A program made the translations under genes and the position numbers. Shown here in pieces: positions 18,651-28,054 of a stretch of 64,000 nucleotides of DNA. Source of the DNA: an uncultured Spirochaetaceae bacterium. Lineage in GTDB: Bacteria > Spirochaetota > Spirochaetia > Sphaerochaetales > Sphaerochaetaceae. The notes under the pieces were generated by a model. It saw only the letters and a program-made list of their open reading frames with translations. It made no database searches and had not been told where the DNA came from. Position 1 is the first letter of the stretch. Every line of letters starts with the position of its first letter. The stretch is from the NCBI GenBank assembly GCA_944389505.1, contig CALXMP010000001.1, positions 124,001-188,000 on the forward strand, read 5' to 3'.

Positions 18651-21206
18651 ATGACAATCATAGTCAATGGAACGCAGTACAGCATCGAAAGGGATATGAC
18701 TCTCCTTTCATTTCTCAGGGAGGAGCTATCGCTTACAGGCACAAAGGATGGGTGCAGCGAAGGAGCCTGCGGAGCATGTTCCGTGATAATAGACGGTAAG
18801 CTCGTCAAAGCATGCACGAGAAAGCTATCCCGCCTTGATGGATGCAGCGTAACAACAATCGAAGGGCTCTCTGCAAGGGAAAAGGAAGTTTATTCATATG
18901 CATTCGCCACAGCTGGTGCTGTGCAGTGTGGATTCTGCACTCCCGGTATGATCATGGCAGCAAAGGCCCTCATAGACAAAGTCCCTGATCCATCTGATGA
19001 TGAGATACGGAAAGCCATCCGCGGCAATATATGCAGATGCACAGGCTATGTTAAGATCGAGGCTGGGATAAAGCTTGCCGCTAGGATGCTCAGAGAGAAT
19101 GAGGATGTTCCTGTTCCGGATACCGATCCGAGGATATCTGGGACAATGGTACGCATCGATGCCATAGAGAAAGCTCTCGGAACTGGCATCTTTGCCGATG
19201 ATATACGGATTGAAGGCATGCTATACGCAGCTGCAGTCCGTTCTCCGGCTCCTAGATGCAGAATAGTAAGGATAGATGACGAAGAGGCAAAGGCCGATCC
19301 AAGATGCGTAGCGGTGATCAAGGCTGATTCCGTTCCATACAATAGGCATGGACATATCGTTCAGGACTGGCCCGTGCTTATCCCTGAAGGGGATATAACC
19401 TCCTATATCGGGGATGCTATATGCCTCGTAGTCGCCTCTGAGAGGGCGGCTCTGGATGAGCTTAAGGATAAAGTAAGGATAGAATACGAAGTCCTGGATG
19501 GCGTATTTACCCCGCAAGATGCGCTTAAAGATACGATTCCAGTCCATCAAGGACAATCGAATGTATATGATACTGAACGCATCGTCAGAGGAAATGCAGA
19601 CAAGGCTATTGCCGATAGCGATATCGTGATAACAGAGACTTTCACCACTCCTTTCACAGAGCATGCATTCATGGAACCTGAGTGTGCGATAGGATACCCA
19701 TATGCCGATGGAGTGCTTGTCTATGCAGGAGACCAGTCCGTATATGATGACCAGAGAGAGATAGCAAGGATGCTCTGCCTCCCGAAGGAGAAAGTCAGGA
19801 TCAAGAGCACGCTTGTAGGAGGCGGATTCGGTGGCAAGGAAGACATGTCCGTACAGCACCATGCAGCGCTGGCCGCATATGTTCTCAAGCGTCCGGTCAA
19901 CATGAAGCTTTCCAGGCAGGAGAGCCTGATGGTCCATCCGAAGCGCCATCCAATGACAATGACCATGACGCTAGGAGCTAGGAAGGATGGCAGGATAAAT
20001 GGTCTGAAGGCCGAGATACTCTCCGATACAGGAGCATACGCATCGCTTGGAGGCCCTGTCCTGCAGAGAGCTTGCACCCATGCTTCAGGCCCATACTCAT
20101 TCCAGAACTTCGAGGTAATAGGAAGAGCACTCTATACGAACAATGTGCCAGCTGGAGCATTCAGGGGATTCGGAGTGACACAGTCCTGCTTTGCGATTGA
20201 GTCCATGATGGATACGCTTGCAGCAAGAACGGGACTGGATCCATTCCAGATAAGGATGCTCAATGCGCTCTCTCCCCGCGATGTGATGCCTAACGGGCAG
20301 ATTGCATCTCCAGATACAGCCATACGGGAGTGTCTTGAGGCCGTAAAGGATGCATACTACTCGTCAGACAGAACGGGAATAGCTCTGGCTATGAAGAACA
20401 GCGGTATAGGCGTAGGATCCGAGGATACGGGACGATGCAGGCTTTCAATAGAGAATGGCCTCATACATATACGCTCATCGGCAGCATGCATGGGACAGGG
20501 AGTCGGCACAGTGGAGCTGCAGATAGCAGCAGGCACACTGGGACTTCCGTCATCGGCATTCGTTGTTGAACTTCCTGATACAGAAAGAACCCCTGACAGC
20601 GGTACTTCCACCGCTTCAAGGCAGACGGCATTCACAGGAGAGGCAGTCAGAAGAGCCGCGCTGAAGCTAAGGAATGCGCTTGAGATATATACCCTTGAAG
20701 AGCTTGAGGGGGATGAATTCTATGCTGAGTTCACATTCCATTCCGATCCAATAACAAGCACGAAGAAGAATCCTGTATCGCATCTGGCCTATTCATACTC
20801 AGCGCAGGTTGCAGAGATTGGAGAGGATGGGAAGGTAAAGAAGATCACAGCGGCCTGTGATGCAGGTACGCCTATCAATATGACAGCTATCGAAGGGCAG
20901 ATCGAAGGAGGAGTCCTGATGGGCATGGGCTATGCCCTGACAGAGAACTTCATCACGGAAGATGGCTATGTCAGATCGAAATACGGAACGCTTGGCCTTC
21001 TCCGCTCAACAGACAGGCCTGAAATCGAGCCAATTCTCGTCCATTCTGAGATCCTCCCTGGAACGGCTTTCGGATCGAAGGGTATCGGAGAGCTCTGCAC
21101 GATACCGACAGCTCCCGCTATTGCGAATGCCTATAGAAGGATTGATGGCATATTCAGGAAGTCCCTTCCTCTATCTGATACGCCTTATTCACGTAAGAAG
21201 CAGTAA
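18651..21206 (+). CDS. Xanthine dehydrogenase, fused Fe-S/molybdopterin (selenium-dependent type)
   Basis: This 851-residue enzyme probably oxidises xanthine or another purine at a molybdenum cofactor. The N-terminal domain holds a plant-type [2Fe-2S] site (Cys35, 40, 43, 55) and a second one (Cys93, 96, 128, 130). The rest is the molybdopterin domain with GGGFGGKE, the AFRGFG loop and the catalytic-glutamate region GSKGIGELC near the end. The FAD domain of classical XDH is missing; length and fused order match the 'selenium-dependent xanthine dehydrogenase' family, which carries labile selenium rather than selenocysteine. The ATG at 18651 is chosen for AGAGGAG just upstream and because it begins the ferredoxin fold; a start at 18582 lacks a binding site. 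An NCS2 purine permease gene lies 9 kb away. Confidence 0.88.
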   Translation: MTIIVNGTQYSIERDMTLLSFLREELSLTGTKDGCSEGACGACSVIIDGKLVKACTRKLSRLDGCSVTTIEGLSAREKEVYSYAFATAGAVQCGFCTPGMIMAAKALIDKVPDPSDDEIRKAIRGNICRCTGYVKIEAGIKLAARMLRENEDVPVPDTDPRISGTMVRIDAIEKALGTGIFADDIRIEGMLYAAAVRSPAPRCRIVRIDDEEAKADPRCVAVIKADSVPYNRHGHIVQDWPVLIPEGDITSYIGDAICLVVASERAALDELKDKVRIEYEVLDGVFTPQDALKDTIPVHQGQSNVYDTERIVRGNADKAIADSDIVITETFTTPFTEHAFMEPECAIGYPYADGVLVYAGDQSVYDDQREIARMLCLPKEKVRIKSTLVGGGFGGKEDMSVQHHAALAAYVLKRPVNMKLSRQESLMVHPKRHPMTMTMTLGARKDGRINGLKAEILSDTGAYASLGGPVLQRACTHASGPYSFQNFEVIGRALYTNNVPAGAFRGFGVTQSCFAIESMMDTLAARTGLDPFQIRMLNALSPRDVMPNGQIASPDTAIRECLEAVKDAYYSSDRTGIALAMKNSGIGVGSEDTGRCRLSIENGLIHIRSSAACMGQGVGTVELQIAAGTLGLPSSAFVVELPDTERTPDSGTSTASRQTAFTGEAVRRAALKLRNALEIYTLEELEGDEFYAEFTFHSDPITSTKKNPVSHLAYSYSAQVAEIGEDGKVKKITAACDAGTPINMTAIEGQIEGGVLMGMGYALTENFITEDGYVRSKYGTLGLLRSTDRPEIEPILVHSEILPGTAFGSKGIGELCTIPTAPAIANAYRRIDGIFRKSLPLSDTPYSRKKQ

Positions 21207-21269
21207 TTGCGCTCTATGTTTGGTCTCCACGCTTGACATCAGCGGATGGAAGAAAGCTATATTTTCCTT

Positions 21270-22319
21270 ATGGATAGCGTAGAATACTTCAGGACGCTGC
21301 TCTCAATCCCTTCTCCATCATGGAAGGAAGATGGAATGAGCTCGTTCATAACAAGGACGATGACATCATTCGGTTATCGTTTCGTAGATGATGCTGTTGG
21401 AAATCTGCTGTTCTTCCTACCGGGAGCGGGAGAAAGACCGATGCTGGCTTCACATATGGATACAGTACCGCTGGCACTCACACCGCATGTGATTGAGACC
21501 GGCACACATTTCATGACAGATGGTAACACAGCACTGGGAGCGGACAATAAGGCAACGACAGCTGCGATGCTTGCAGCTGCTGAGAAGCGTCTGAATGCCT
21601 GTTTTCTCTTTACACGCGCCGAAGAGGTAGGACTCCAGGGTTCGAAGAAGCTTACAGCCGAGTTCTTCGCACCATTCAGAATCTCAATGGCATTCGTGCC
21701 CGATGCGGAAGGTCATGTGGGAACTGTTATAACCTCCGCCCCCGGCAAGGATACGATAAATACTGTGATCAACGGACGCACTGCGCACGCAGGATTCTCC
21801 CCCGAAAGCGGCAGAAACGCGATACAGGCTGCAGCTATCGCGATATCTAGATCGCCATCAGGGCGTATAGATGAAGAGACAACATGCAATATCGGCATGA
21901 TAAGCGGCGGAAGTTCCACCAACACTGTCCCGGACAGGGCGGAATACCGCTATGAGGTGAGATCCCTTGATGACAGCAAGAGGAACAGGATCTCCTCCCT
22001 GATAATCTCAGAAGCGGAGAGAGCTGCAGAAGAGATGGAATGCACTGCGGATATCATCAGAACAGAGCTCTACAGCCCATATATAATCCCGGAAGACAGC
22101 AAGGCGAAAGCCACCGTCAAAACAGCAATCGAAGCACTTGGTATGGAATACAGGGAGAAAGCCACCTCGGGCGGAAGTGATACGAACAACATCAGAGCAC
22201 TTGGAATCGATGCCATCACGCTGACATCAGGGTATGAACATCCCCACAGCACCAAGGAAAGGATTGAGAAAGCCCAGCTGATTGCTCTTGAGAGACTTCT
22301 CTCAGCTCTTGCTGGCTAG
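21270..22319 (+). CDS. M20-family metallopeptidase (PepT-like)
   Basis: A two-zinc exopeptidase or deacylase. Metal ligands of the M20 family are visible: His62 and Asp64 in SHMDTV, Asp92 in GADNK, Glu118/119 in RAEEVG, and a His near the end in GYEHPHS. The lid domain is present (GRTAHAGFSPESGRNAIQ). It most resembles tripeptidase-T-like and YgeY/YqjE-type members, which include purine-cluster enzymes next to xanthine dehydrogenases, so a non-peptide amide substrate is possible. Start is uncertain: ATG at 21270 begins the family-like MDSVEYFRTLLSIPSPS, while an ATG at 21246 would add eight residues; neither has a strong binding site. The end overlaps convergent RNase D by 18 nt. Confidence 0.85.
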   Translation: MDSVEYFRTLLSIPSPSWKEDGMSSFITRTMTSFGYRFVDDAVGNLLFFLPGAGERPMLASHMDTVPLALTPHVIETGTHFMTDGNTALGADNKATTAAMLAAAEKRLNACFLFTRAEEVGLQGSKKLTAEFFAPFRISMAFVPDAEGHVGTVITSAPGKDTINTVINGRTAHAGFSPESGRNAIQAAAIAISRSPSGRIDEETTCNIGMISGGSSTNTVPDRAEYRYEVRSLDDSKRNRISSLIISEAERAAEEMECTADIIRTELYSPYIIPEDSKAKATVKTAIEALGMEYREKATSGGSDTNNIRALGIDAITLTSGYEHPHSTKERIEKAQLIALERLLSALAG

Positions 22320-23177
22320 TTCATCACTGGCTCTGGACAGAGCAGTCCAGAGCGAAGCCTGGAGCAGCTTACGGAAGCGCGGAGGAGCATCTTCCAGAAC
22401 CTTTGACAGCTCATTCTGACTCCGAGGCGGAGCAGATGCCAGCTTCAGTATCATATGCTTCTCCATGACGCGGACGGCAGGGACATTGAATCGCTCTGCT
22501 ATCGAATCACGGGCAAGGAATATATACCTTACATAGACCTTCTCCGCCTTTGACATCCTGCGCCAGTCCCCTACCTTCTTCCAGGGCTGGACAGGCGTCT
22601 TCACGGCCAGAGCCCTCTTCATCCGGCCTTCGCATTCCTTTTCCAGCCCTTTTTCCTGTATTTCCTTTTCAAGGATATCCTTGAGCTCTATAAGATGCTC
22701 CACATCCGAAAGCGCATACTCGATCTGCTCATCTCCAAGCGGCCTGACAAGCCAGTTTGATGTCTGCTTCTTCTTTTTTCCTCCTGTATCATCGATACCA
22801 AGGTACAGCTCCTCCAGACCAAGCAGATTGCCTGCATAACCGAGAAGCATCGCCGGAATGCGGATATCATAGATATTGCGTATGGTCATGCCATAGCGCT
22901 TATGGACAAGTGATGCATCGGACTGCGCATCGAAGAATATCTTCTGGACGCTGGACTGAAAGAACATGCCAAGACCTTTTGGCGATACCCCGCTGGACCG
23001 TGGATCGATTATATGATAATCCTCGCCATCGAAGATCTGCACAAGACAGAGATGCTCACCATAGATATGGAGGTTGAACTCACCTTCGAAGTCCACAGCT
23101 ATGCGGTCTCTGGCTTCCAGGACAGGAATAAGCTCAGCAATTCCCGCATCGCTCGTTATATATTCATACTTCCTCAT
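22302..23177 (-). CDS. rnd: Ribonuclease D (3'-5' exonuclease)
   Basis: RNase D trims tRNA and other stable RNA 3' ends. The DEDDy catalytic set is visible: Asp29 and Glu31 in VDFEGE, Asp in FFDAQSD (about residue 84), and Tyr-x3-Asp in YALSDVEHL (about 154-162). A C-terminal HRDC-like helical domain follows (from about 205). Length 291 is shorter than E. coli RNase D (375) but normal for forms with one HRDC domain. Its start overlaps the upstream membrane protein by 14 nt. Confidence 0.9.
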   Translation of the reverse strand: MRKYEYITSDAGIAELIPVLEARDRIAVDFEGEFNLHIYGEHLCLVQIFDGEDYHIIDPRSSGVSPKGLGMFFQSSVQKIFFDAQSDASLVHKRYGMTIRNIYDIRIPAMLLGYAGNLLGLEELYLGIDDTGGKKKKQTSNWLVRPLGDEQIEYALSDVEHLIELKDILEKEIQEKGLEKECEGRMKRALAVKTPVQPWKKVGDWRRMSKAEKVYVRYIFLARDSIAERFNVPAVRVMEKHMILKLASAPPRSQNELSKVLEDAPPRFRKLLQASLWTALSRASDELASKS

Positions 23178-23688
23178 CGTCTATCCAGACCAGATTGAAC
23201 ACCTCTGGAGCGGAAGGGACGGATGCAGACCCCTTTCCGGAGATGGTTTCCGGCTCTCCTTCCGCAATCTCCTGGCTTCTCACCGATACAGATGGAGCGG
23301 TTGGAACGCGAGGAGGCTCTACAACAGTCTGCTCTTCCTCTTCCGGCAGAGACTCTTCGGATACCGTTTCAGCAGTAGCCGGGACTTCCTCCTCCGCGAT
23401 TATCTCCTCTACAGGCGTTTCTTCAGCAGGCGCTGCAGGAGGGATTATGCTGCCAGCGCATATGGCAGAAGCTGCAAGGATTGCACAGATTGAGATCAGG
23501 ATAGAGAGGATCTTAGTGAATGCATCCCGTGATGATGATGCGAAAATGACAGCATCAGCTACCATGAATACCATGGCAATAGCCGATGCCGCTATCTGAT
23601 ACACTCCTTCTGCCGATATGGACCAATACATAAGAGCGGCAGAGACAGCGAGGATGACTATCTGCAGAAAGGCATGTTGACGTTTCAT
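23164..23688 (-). CDS. Small membrane protein with acidic tail (unknown)
   Basis: The 174-residue product is not recognised. It has three hydrophobic segments in the first 82 residues, then a long low-complexity tail rich in Glu, Pro and Val (for example EETPVEEIIAEEEVPA) ending WIDDEEV. The tail could be cytoplasmic or periplasmic. It overlaps rnd by 14 nt and may be co-transcribed with it. No good ribosome-binding site is visible before the ATG. Confidence 0.65.
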   Translation of the reverse strand: MKRQHAFLQIVILAVSAALMYWSISAEGVYQIAASAIAMVFMVADAVIFASSSRDAFTKILSILISICAILAASAICAGSIIPPAAPAEETPVEEIIAEEEVPATAETVSEESLPEEEEQTVVEPPRVPTAPSVSVRSQEIAEGEPETISGKGSASVPSAPEVFNLVWIDDEEV

Positions 23689-23720
23689 ATAAAGTCATTA
23701 TCACACAGAATGCATGCCGT

Positions 23721-23736
23721 TTCCAGATGTCTGGAA
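23721..23736. repeat. Perfect inverted repeat downstream of alpha-galactosidase gene
   Basis: TTCCAGA-TG-TCTGGAA, a 7-bp stem with a 2-nt centre, lies 23 nt beyond the alpha-galactosidase stop. No T tract follows on either strand, so it is either a weak terminator or an operator for the small membrane protein gene. Confidence 0.4.
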
Positions 23737-23758
23737 GCAGAGGAATGCCTCATGCCTT

Positions 23759-26032
23759 TCAGGTCTTCCTCACAACATAGAGATCCGCCCCATTATCCAT
23801 CAAGACACGGGTAGCAGGTTCGAATCCCCTCCCCATGAACAGCGGAGGGAGAGCTATGCCTGCTTCCGCCAATACTGCTCCGGATACTCTTATCGAGAAT
23901 GGCTCATGCAAGACGGATTCATAATCCTTCCAGAGATCGCCAAGGTCCTCTCTGAACACATGCTTGCCCCTGCGTTCTATGCTATATACCGTATCTCTGT
24001 CAGCAAATGGAATACGCAGGCGTCTATGACGTCCTGTATTCACACCATTCCTCTCCTGATACTCAAGGATTATCATCTCATCGCTGGATTCCACAGCCCA
24101 GAAGAGCGCACCGTCAGAGGAAGGCAGATGATGGAATGTCCCATGCTGGAAGGTATGCCTATGGGCTTTATAGAAAGCTATCTGATTCTTTATCACAGAA
24201 AGCTCCTCATCGGAGAGCTTATTCAGATCAAGCTCATAGCCAAGCACACCAAAACAGGCGACGCCGAAACGGTCCTCAAGCCCTGTCCTCCTCAGATTCT
24301 GATGGTTCGGGGATGCAGTCACATGGTTCGACATGGAAGAAAGTGGATAGCCCCTCAATGTCCCATTCTGTATCCTCATGCGTTCCATTGCATCGGTATC
24401 ATCGCTAACCCATCCCTGAGGAGAGAATGCCAAAGCTCCAAGGTCATAACGATTACCCCCAGAGGAGCAGAACTCAAAGAGAATGTCAGGAAATGCTGAT
24501 GTCAGTCTATCAAGAAGTGAATAAAGCCCCTGGATATATCTATGGAACAGCTCTCCCTGGAACCTTGCATCCGGGGAGGATGTGAAGTAATCGCTCATGT
24601 TTCTGTTCGCATCCCACTTCACATAATCGATACCCGATGAGAAGACCGATGACATCGACTGGAACAGATATTCGATGACATCTGCACGCGAAAGATCAAG
24701 GATATACTGATGCCGGCCTGCAGACGGTCTCCTGCCAGGGATGGCAATCATCCATTCCGGATGCTTCTCATACAACTCCGAATCCATCGATACCATCTCT
24801 GGCTCTACCCAGATGCCGGCTTTCATGCCAAGGCTATGGATCTTATCGGCATAGCCAGAAAGCCCTTCCGGAAGCTTTGACCTGTTTACAGTCCAGTCTC
24901 CCAGGCCTCTGGTATCATTGGTACGCCGCCCGAACCAGCCATCATCGAGGACGAAGAGCTCTATCCCGACAGAGGCTGCGGTGGCGGCGAGCTTCATGAT
25001 CTTCTCTTCAGTGAAGTCAAAATAGGTCGCTTCCCAGTTATTGATTGCTATCGGCCGGTCCATCTGCCCATACTGGCTCCTGACAATATAACGCTCGGCG
25101 AAGCGGTGAAGAGAGGCAGAGAGCTTATCAAGCCCGGAACAAGAATATGACAGGACGGCCTCTGGGCTACGGAATGACTCCCCTTTACCAAGCTTCCATC
25201 CGAAACCGAATGGATTGATTGATGCAATTACCCTGACAAGACCAAAGGGCGAAACCTCCACCCGCTCCTGATGATTACCTGAATATATCTGGTTTATGGC
25301 AATTGCCTCGCCATGGCTGTCATCGGCATCGGGACGGAGAAGAAAGACAAGGCTGTTATGCTCGCAGGACGAGAATCCAAGCTTGCTATCCACATAGACT
25401 ACTCCGGGAGCAAGCGGCCTTCTGTACTCATTCCTCTCCCTGGCCCACGCACCATCGAAAGTCATCAGATCCCATTCTGAATCGGGAAGATCGAGCATCA
25501 TGGACGAAACTGTCCGGAGAAGGACTTCATCATCCATCTCATTCCAGATTTCGGCGGATCGGAGTATCACATCCTCTTCCTCATAGGATGTATAGCGGAG
25601 CACAAGATAAACCGGGAGGACGGTATCGCGAAGCGTCAGCTCCAACGTATCGGCTCCATCGCCCGATACCTGCGGCAGGATCGCATAATCCTTGCCGCTG
25701 TATATCCTATGCGAATGATAGATGAAATCGAGGGTTATCAGTCCATTTCGGTATTCGGCGATAAGCGCACTCTCTCTTGTATCGCCCTTCCCTGGGACTG
25801 AATACTCCTGCAGCATACGGCTAAGGAACGTATGCTGATGATCCTCATCATAATAGGTGCCATCACCCAGCCTGATGTCATCAGGTCCTTGTATCTGCCC
25901 GATTCCTTCGGCGGAGGAAGGAATGTATCCCCCATAGTGGATATGCTCGATATGTCCTGTGGGGGATATCCGCATGATATACGAACTATGCCTGGTTGAA
26001 ATAAAGAACCAGCCTTTTCTCTCTTCAATCAT
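23759..26032 (-). CDS. Alpha-galactosidase, GH36
   Basis: Removes terminal alpha-1,6-galactose from raffinose-type sugars. The 757-residue protein has the GH36 layout: N-terminal beta-sandwich (to about 320), (beta/alpha)8 barrel, C-terminal beta domain. The catalytic nucleophile is Asp474 in YVKWDANR; the acid/base lies in WVSDDTDAMER (about 542-552). FVLDDGWFGRR and CSSGGNRYD are other barrel motifs. There is no signal peptide, so it acts on imported sugar. It is the last gene of the ABC transporter operon, 2 nt after the PLP enzyme gene, which suggests an alpha-galactoside as the transported substrate. Confidence 0.95.
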   Translation of the reverse strand: MIEERKGWFFISTRHSSYIMRISPTGHIEHIHYGGYIPSSAEGIGQIQGPDDIRLGDGTYYDEDHQHTFLSRMLQEYSVPGKGDTRESALIAEYRNGLITLDFIYHSHRIYSGKDYAILPQVSGDGADTLELTLRDTVLPVYLVLRYTSYEEEDVILRSAEIWNEMDDEVLLRTVSSMMLDLPDSEWDLMTFDGAWARERNEYRRPLAPGVVYVDSKLGFSSCEHNSLVFLLRPDADDSHGEAIAINQIYSGNHQERVEVSPFGLVRVIASINPFGFGWKLGKGESFRSPEAVLSYSCSGLDKLSASLHRFAERYIVRSQYGQMDRPIAINNWEATYFDFTEEKIMKLAATAASVGIELFVLDDGWFGRRTNDTRGLGDWTVNRSKLPEGLSGYADKIHSLGMKAGIWVEPEMVSMDSELYEKHPEWMIAIPGRRPSAGRHQYILDLSRADVIEYLFQSMSSVFSSGIDYVKWDANRNMSDYFTSSPDARFQGELFHRYIQGLYSLLDRLTSAFPDILFEFCSSGGNRYDLGALAFSPQGWVSDDTDAMERMRIQNGTLRGYPLSSMSNHVTASPNHQNLRRTGLEDRFGVACFGVLGYELDLNKLSDEELSVIKNQIAFYKAHRHTFQHGTFHHLPSSDGALFWAVESSDEMIILEYQERNGVNTGRHRRLRIPFADRDTVYSIERRGKHVFREDLGDLWKDYESVLHEPFSIRVSGAVLAEAGIALPPLFMGRGFEPATRVLMDNGADLYVVRKT

Positions 26033-26034
26033 AT

Positions 26035-27210
26035 TCAGCTTTTCATTGCATCGAATGCCGAAGCAAGGTCATCCTTGAGAAGATCGAGATTCTCGATTCC
26101 TGCATGGACCCTGATAAGCGAGATCCTGTCATCAGGAATCTCTGTTCCGGGCCTGAATGCCGTGGCATTCGGATCAAGAAGGCTCTCATACCCGCCCCAG
26201 CTTACAGCACGCTTGAAGTACCTGACGCTATCGGTGAACTTCTTAACATCCTCGAGCTTCCTTGTCTTCAGCCTGAATGAGAACAGACCGCTTCCGCCCC
26301 TCAGCTGCTTCTTTGCAAGCTCATACTGCGGGAAGGATGGAAGAAGAGGATAAAGCACGCTCTCGACCTCAGGGCGCGATTCCAGGAACTCAGCCAGCCC
26401 CATCGCATTCCTATAATGAACAGGCATACGGACTTCGAGATTCCTGAGATTGCGCAGGATAAGCCAGGCCTGCATCGGATCTGGAACAGGACCAAGCGGC
26501 ATGAATTCCGTGTTGAATATATGGGTGATATCCTCATCAGAGCCCATGATAACGCCACCTACAAGATCGGAATTTCCGCCAAAATACTTGGACGCGCTAT
26601 GAACGACGATATCGATTCCCATATCGATAGGATTCTGGAATATAGGGGTTGCCCATGTATTATCGATTATCGTCTTGATATGATGCGCCTTCGCGAGTTC
26701 TGCGACCTCCCTGAGCGGCTGGAGCTTGAAGGTGAATGTGGCAGGGCTTTCAAGATAGATGACCTTCGTATTCGGTCTTATCGCCTTCTCAAAGTCCTCT
26801 ATCACCGTTCCCTCAACGAATGTTACATCAATTCCGAAGCGCTTGAGGTATGTGAGCATCATATACCGTGTCCACGAATAGGAATCCTGGACAACAACGC
26901 AATGGTCCCCGGTCTGAAGCTGCGAAAGAAGCGCACAGGAGATAGCTGCGACGCCGCTGGATACGAGCTTCGCCCTCTCTGCATGCTCAAGTGCGGCGAG
27001 CTTCATCTCGCAGAGATTGACAGTCGGATTATTGCCTCTGGAATAGATATAGCTATGCGCTTCATCAGCTATCGCCTGCTGGAATTCATCGAATGATCCG
27101 AAACAGAAGATCGATGTCTGGAAAATAGGCGGGGAAACAGCGTTCCCCGGCAGATTATGTTCTCCCATATGCAGGAGAATATCGCTGACTTCAGGATTCT
27201 TCTTTTCCAT
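26035..27210 (-). CDS. Cys/Met-metabolism PLP enzyme (cystathionine beta-lyase-like)
   Basis: A fold-type I PLP enzyme of the trans-sulfuration family. Visible residues: YSRGNNPT (phosphate-binding Tyr/Arg pair), Tyr111, Asp183 in DNTWATP, PLP Lys208 in SASKYFGGNSD, and WGGYESL, which is closer to MetC-type lyases than to cystathionine gamma-synthase. One oddity is Asn where most members have His after the lysine (GGNSD in place of GHSD). The start at 27210 has AAAGG upstream; the ATG at 27231 is itself part of the GGAGG site. It lies within a sugar-import operon, 1 nt from the permease end and 2 nt from the alpha-galactosidase start, where an amino-acid enzyme is unexpected. Confidence 0.87.
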   Translation of the reverse strand: MEKKNPEVSDILLHMGEHNLPGNAVSPPIFQTSIFCFGSFDEFQQAIADEAHSYIYSRGNNPTVNLCEMKLAALEHAERAKLVSSGVAAISCALLSQLQTGDHCVVVQDSYSWTRYMMLTYLKRFGIDVTFVEGTVIEDFEKAIRPNTKVIYLESPATFTFKLQPLREVAELAKAHHIKTIIDNTWATPIFQNPIDMGIDIVVHSASKYFGGNSDLVGGVIMGSDEDITHIFNTEFMPLGPVPDPMQAWLILRNLRNLEVRMPVHYRNAMGLAEFLESRPEVESVLYPLLPSFPQYELAKKQLRGGSGLFSFRLKTRKLEDVKKFTDSVRYFKRAVSWGGYESLLDPNATAFRPGTEIPDDRISLIRVHAGIENLDLLKDDLASAFDAMKS

Positions 27211-27211
27211 A

Positions 27212-28054
27212 TCAGCCTTTAACACCTCCATCTGTAAGTCCTGCGACTATGTATTTCTGCCCGATTCCGAATACTATCATCGTCGGAAGCAGTGCTACGA
27301 CTACGCCTGCGCCCATGACTCCCCAGCTTATACCCGTTTTGGATATAAACGAGTTGAGTGCTACAGGGACTGTCATCTTATCACTGGAACTGAGTACTGT
27401 GACAGCGATGAAGAGCTCATTCCAGATATTGATGAATGCGAAGCAGAAGATAGCAGCCATTCCCGGGAGCGTGATAGGAAGGATGACCTTTGTCAGCGCC
27501 TGCAGGAGATTGCATCCATCTATCTTGGCAGCCTCCTCAAGCGATGCAGGAATCCTGTCGAAGAAGCTCTTTCCCATGACCGTGCAGAATGCAACGACCG
27601 TTGCGACATATACGAAACCAAGCGCGATACGGCTATTGATGAGGTGGAAGAAAGAGAAGATCGTGAAGATCGGCACCATGATGATGAATGTAGGGATTGT
27701 CTGAGTGAAGTACATCCCAAGCTCGATTACTCCCTTCAGTCTCTTTGCTGTAAGCCTTGAAAGCGCGAATCCTGCAAGAATCGAAACGACCATTGCTCCG
27801 AATGCCGCGGAGAGACTTATAAGAAGAGAGTTCCTGAAGTACAAGCCAAAATTACTGAAGCTGAAGAGCTCCCTGTAGCTGTCAAGGCTTGGCTTATCTG
27901 GCCAGTATTTAAGCGGGAATGTATAGATTTCCGTACCGGCCTTGATGCTTGTTACGAAGATCCAGTAAAGCGGCAGCAGGGCTGCAATAAGGAATATGGC
28001 AAGCAGGATCGCCCTTACTACGCTCATCGCTATTTTCTTGTTCCTGTTTATCAT
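27212..28054 (-). CDS. Carbohydrate ABC transporter permease (MalG family)
   Basis: One of the two membrane subunits of a CUT1-type sugar importer. The 280-residue protein has six hydrophobic segments and the coupling motif EAAKIDGCNLLQALTKVILPI (split here as EAAKIDG near residue 180 then the conserved LPI) that contacts the ATPase. It overlaps the other permease gene by 4 nt. No ATPase gene is in the operon, so a shared MsmK-like ATPase is expected elsewhere. Confidence 0.95.
   Translation of the reverse strand: MINRNKKIAMSVVRAILLAIFLIAALLPLYWIFVTSIKAGTEIYTFPLKYWPDKPSLDSYRELFSFSNFGLYFRNSLLISLSAAFGAMVVSILAGFALSRLTAKRLKGVIELGMYFTQTIPTFIIMVPIFTIFSFFHLINSRIALGFVYVATVVAFCTVMGKSFFDRIPASLEEAAKIDGCNLLQALTKVILPITLPGMAAIFCFAFINIWNELFIAVTVLSSSDKMTVPVALNSFISKTGISWGVMGAGVVVALLPTMIVFGIGQKYIVAGLTDGGVKG

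Noticed and set aside
23817-23827. GGTTCGAATCC, the T-loop core of a tRNA
   Set aside because: It lies inside the alpha-galactosidase frame (GRGFEPATR) and no acceptor, D or anticodon stem surrounds it.
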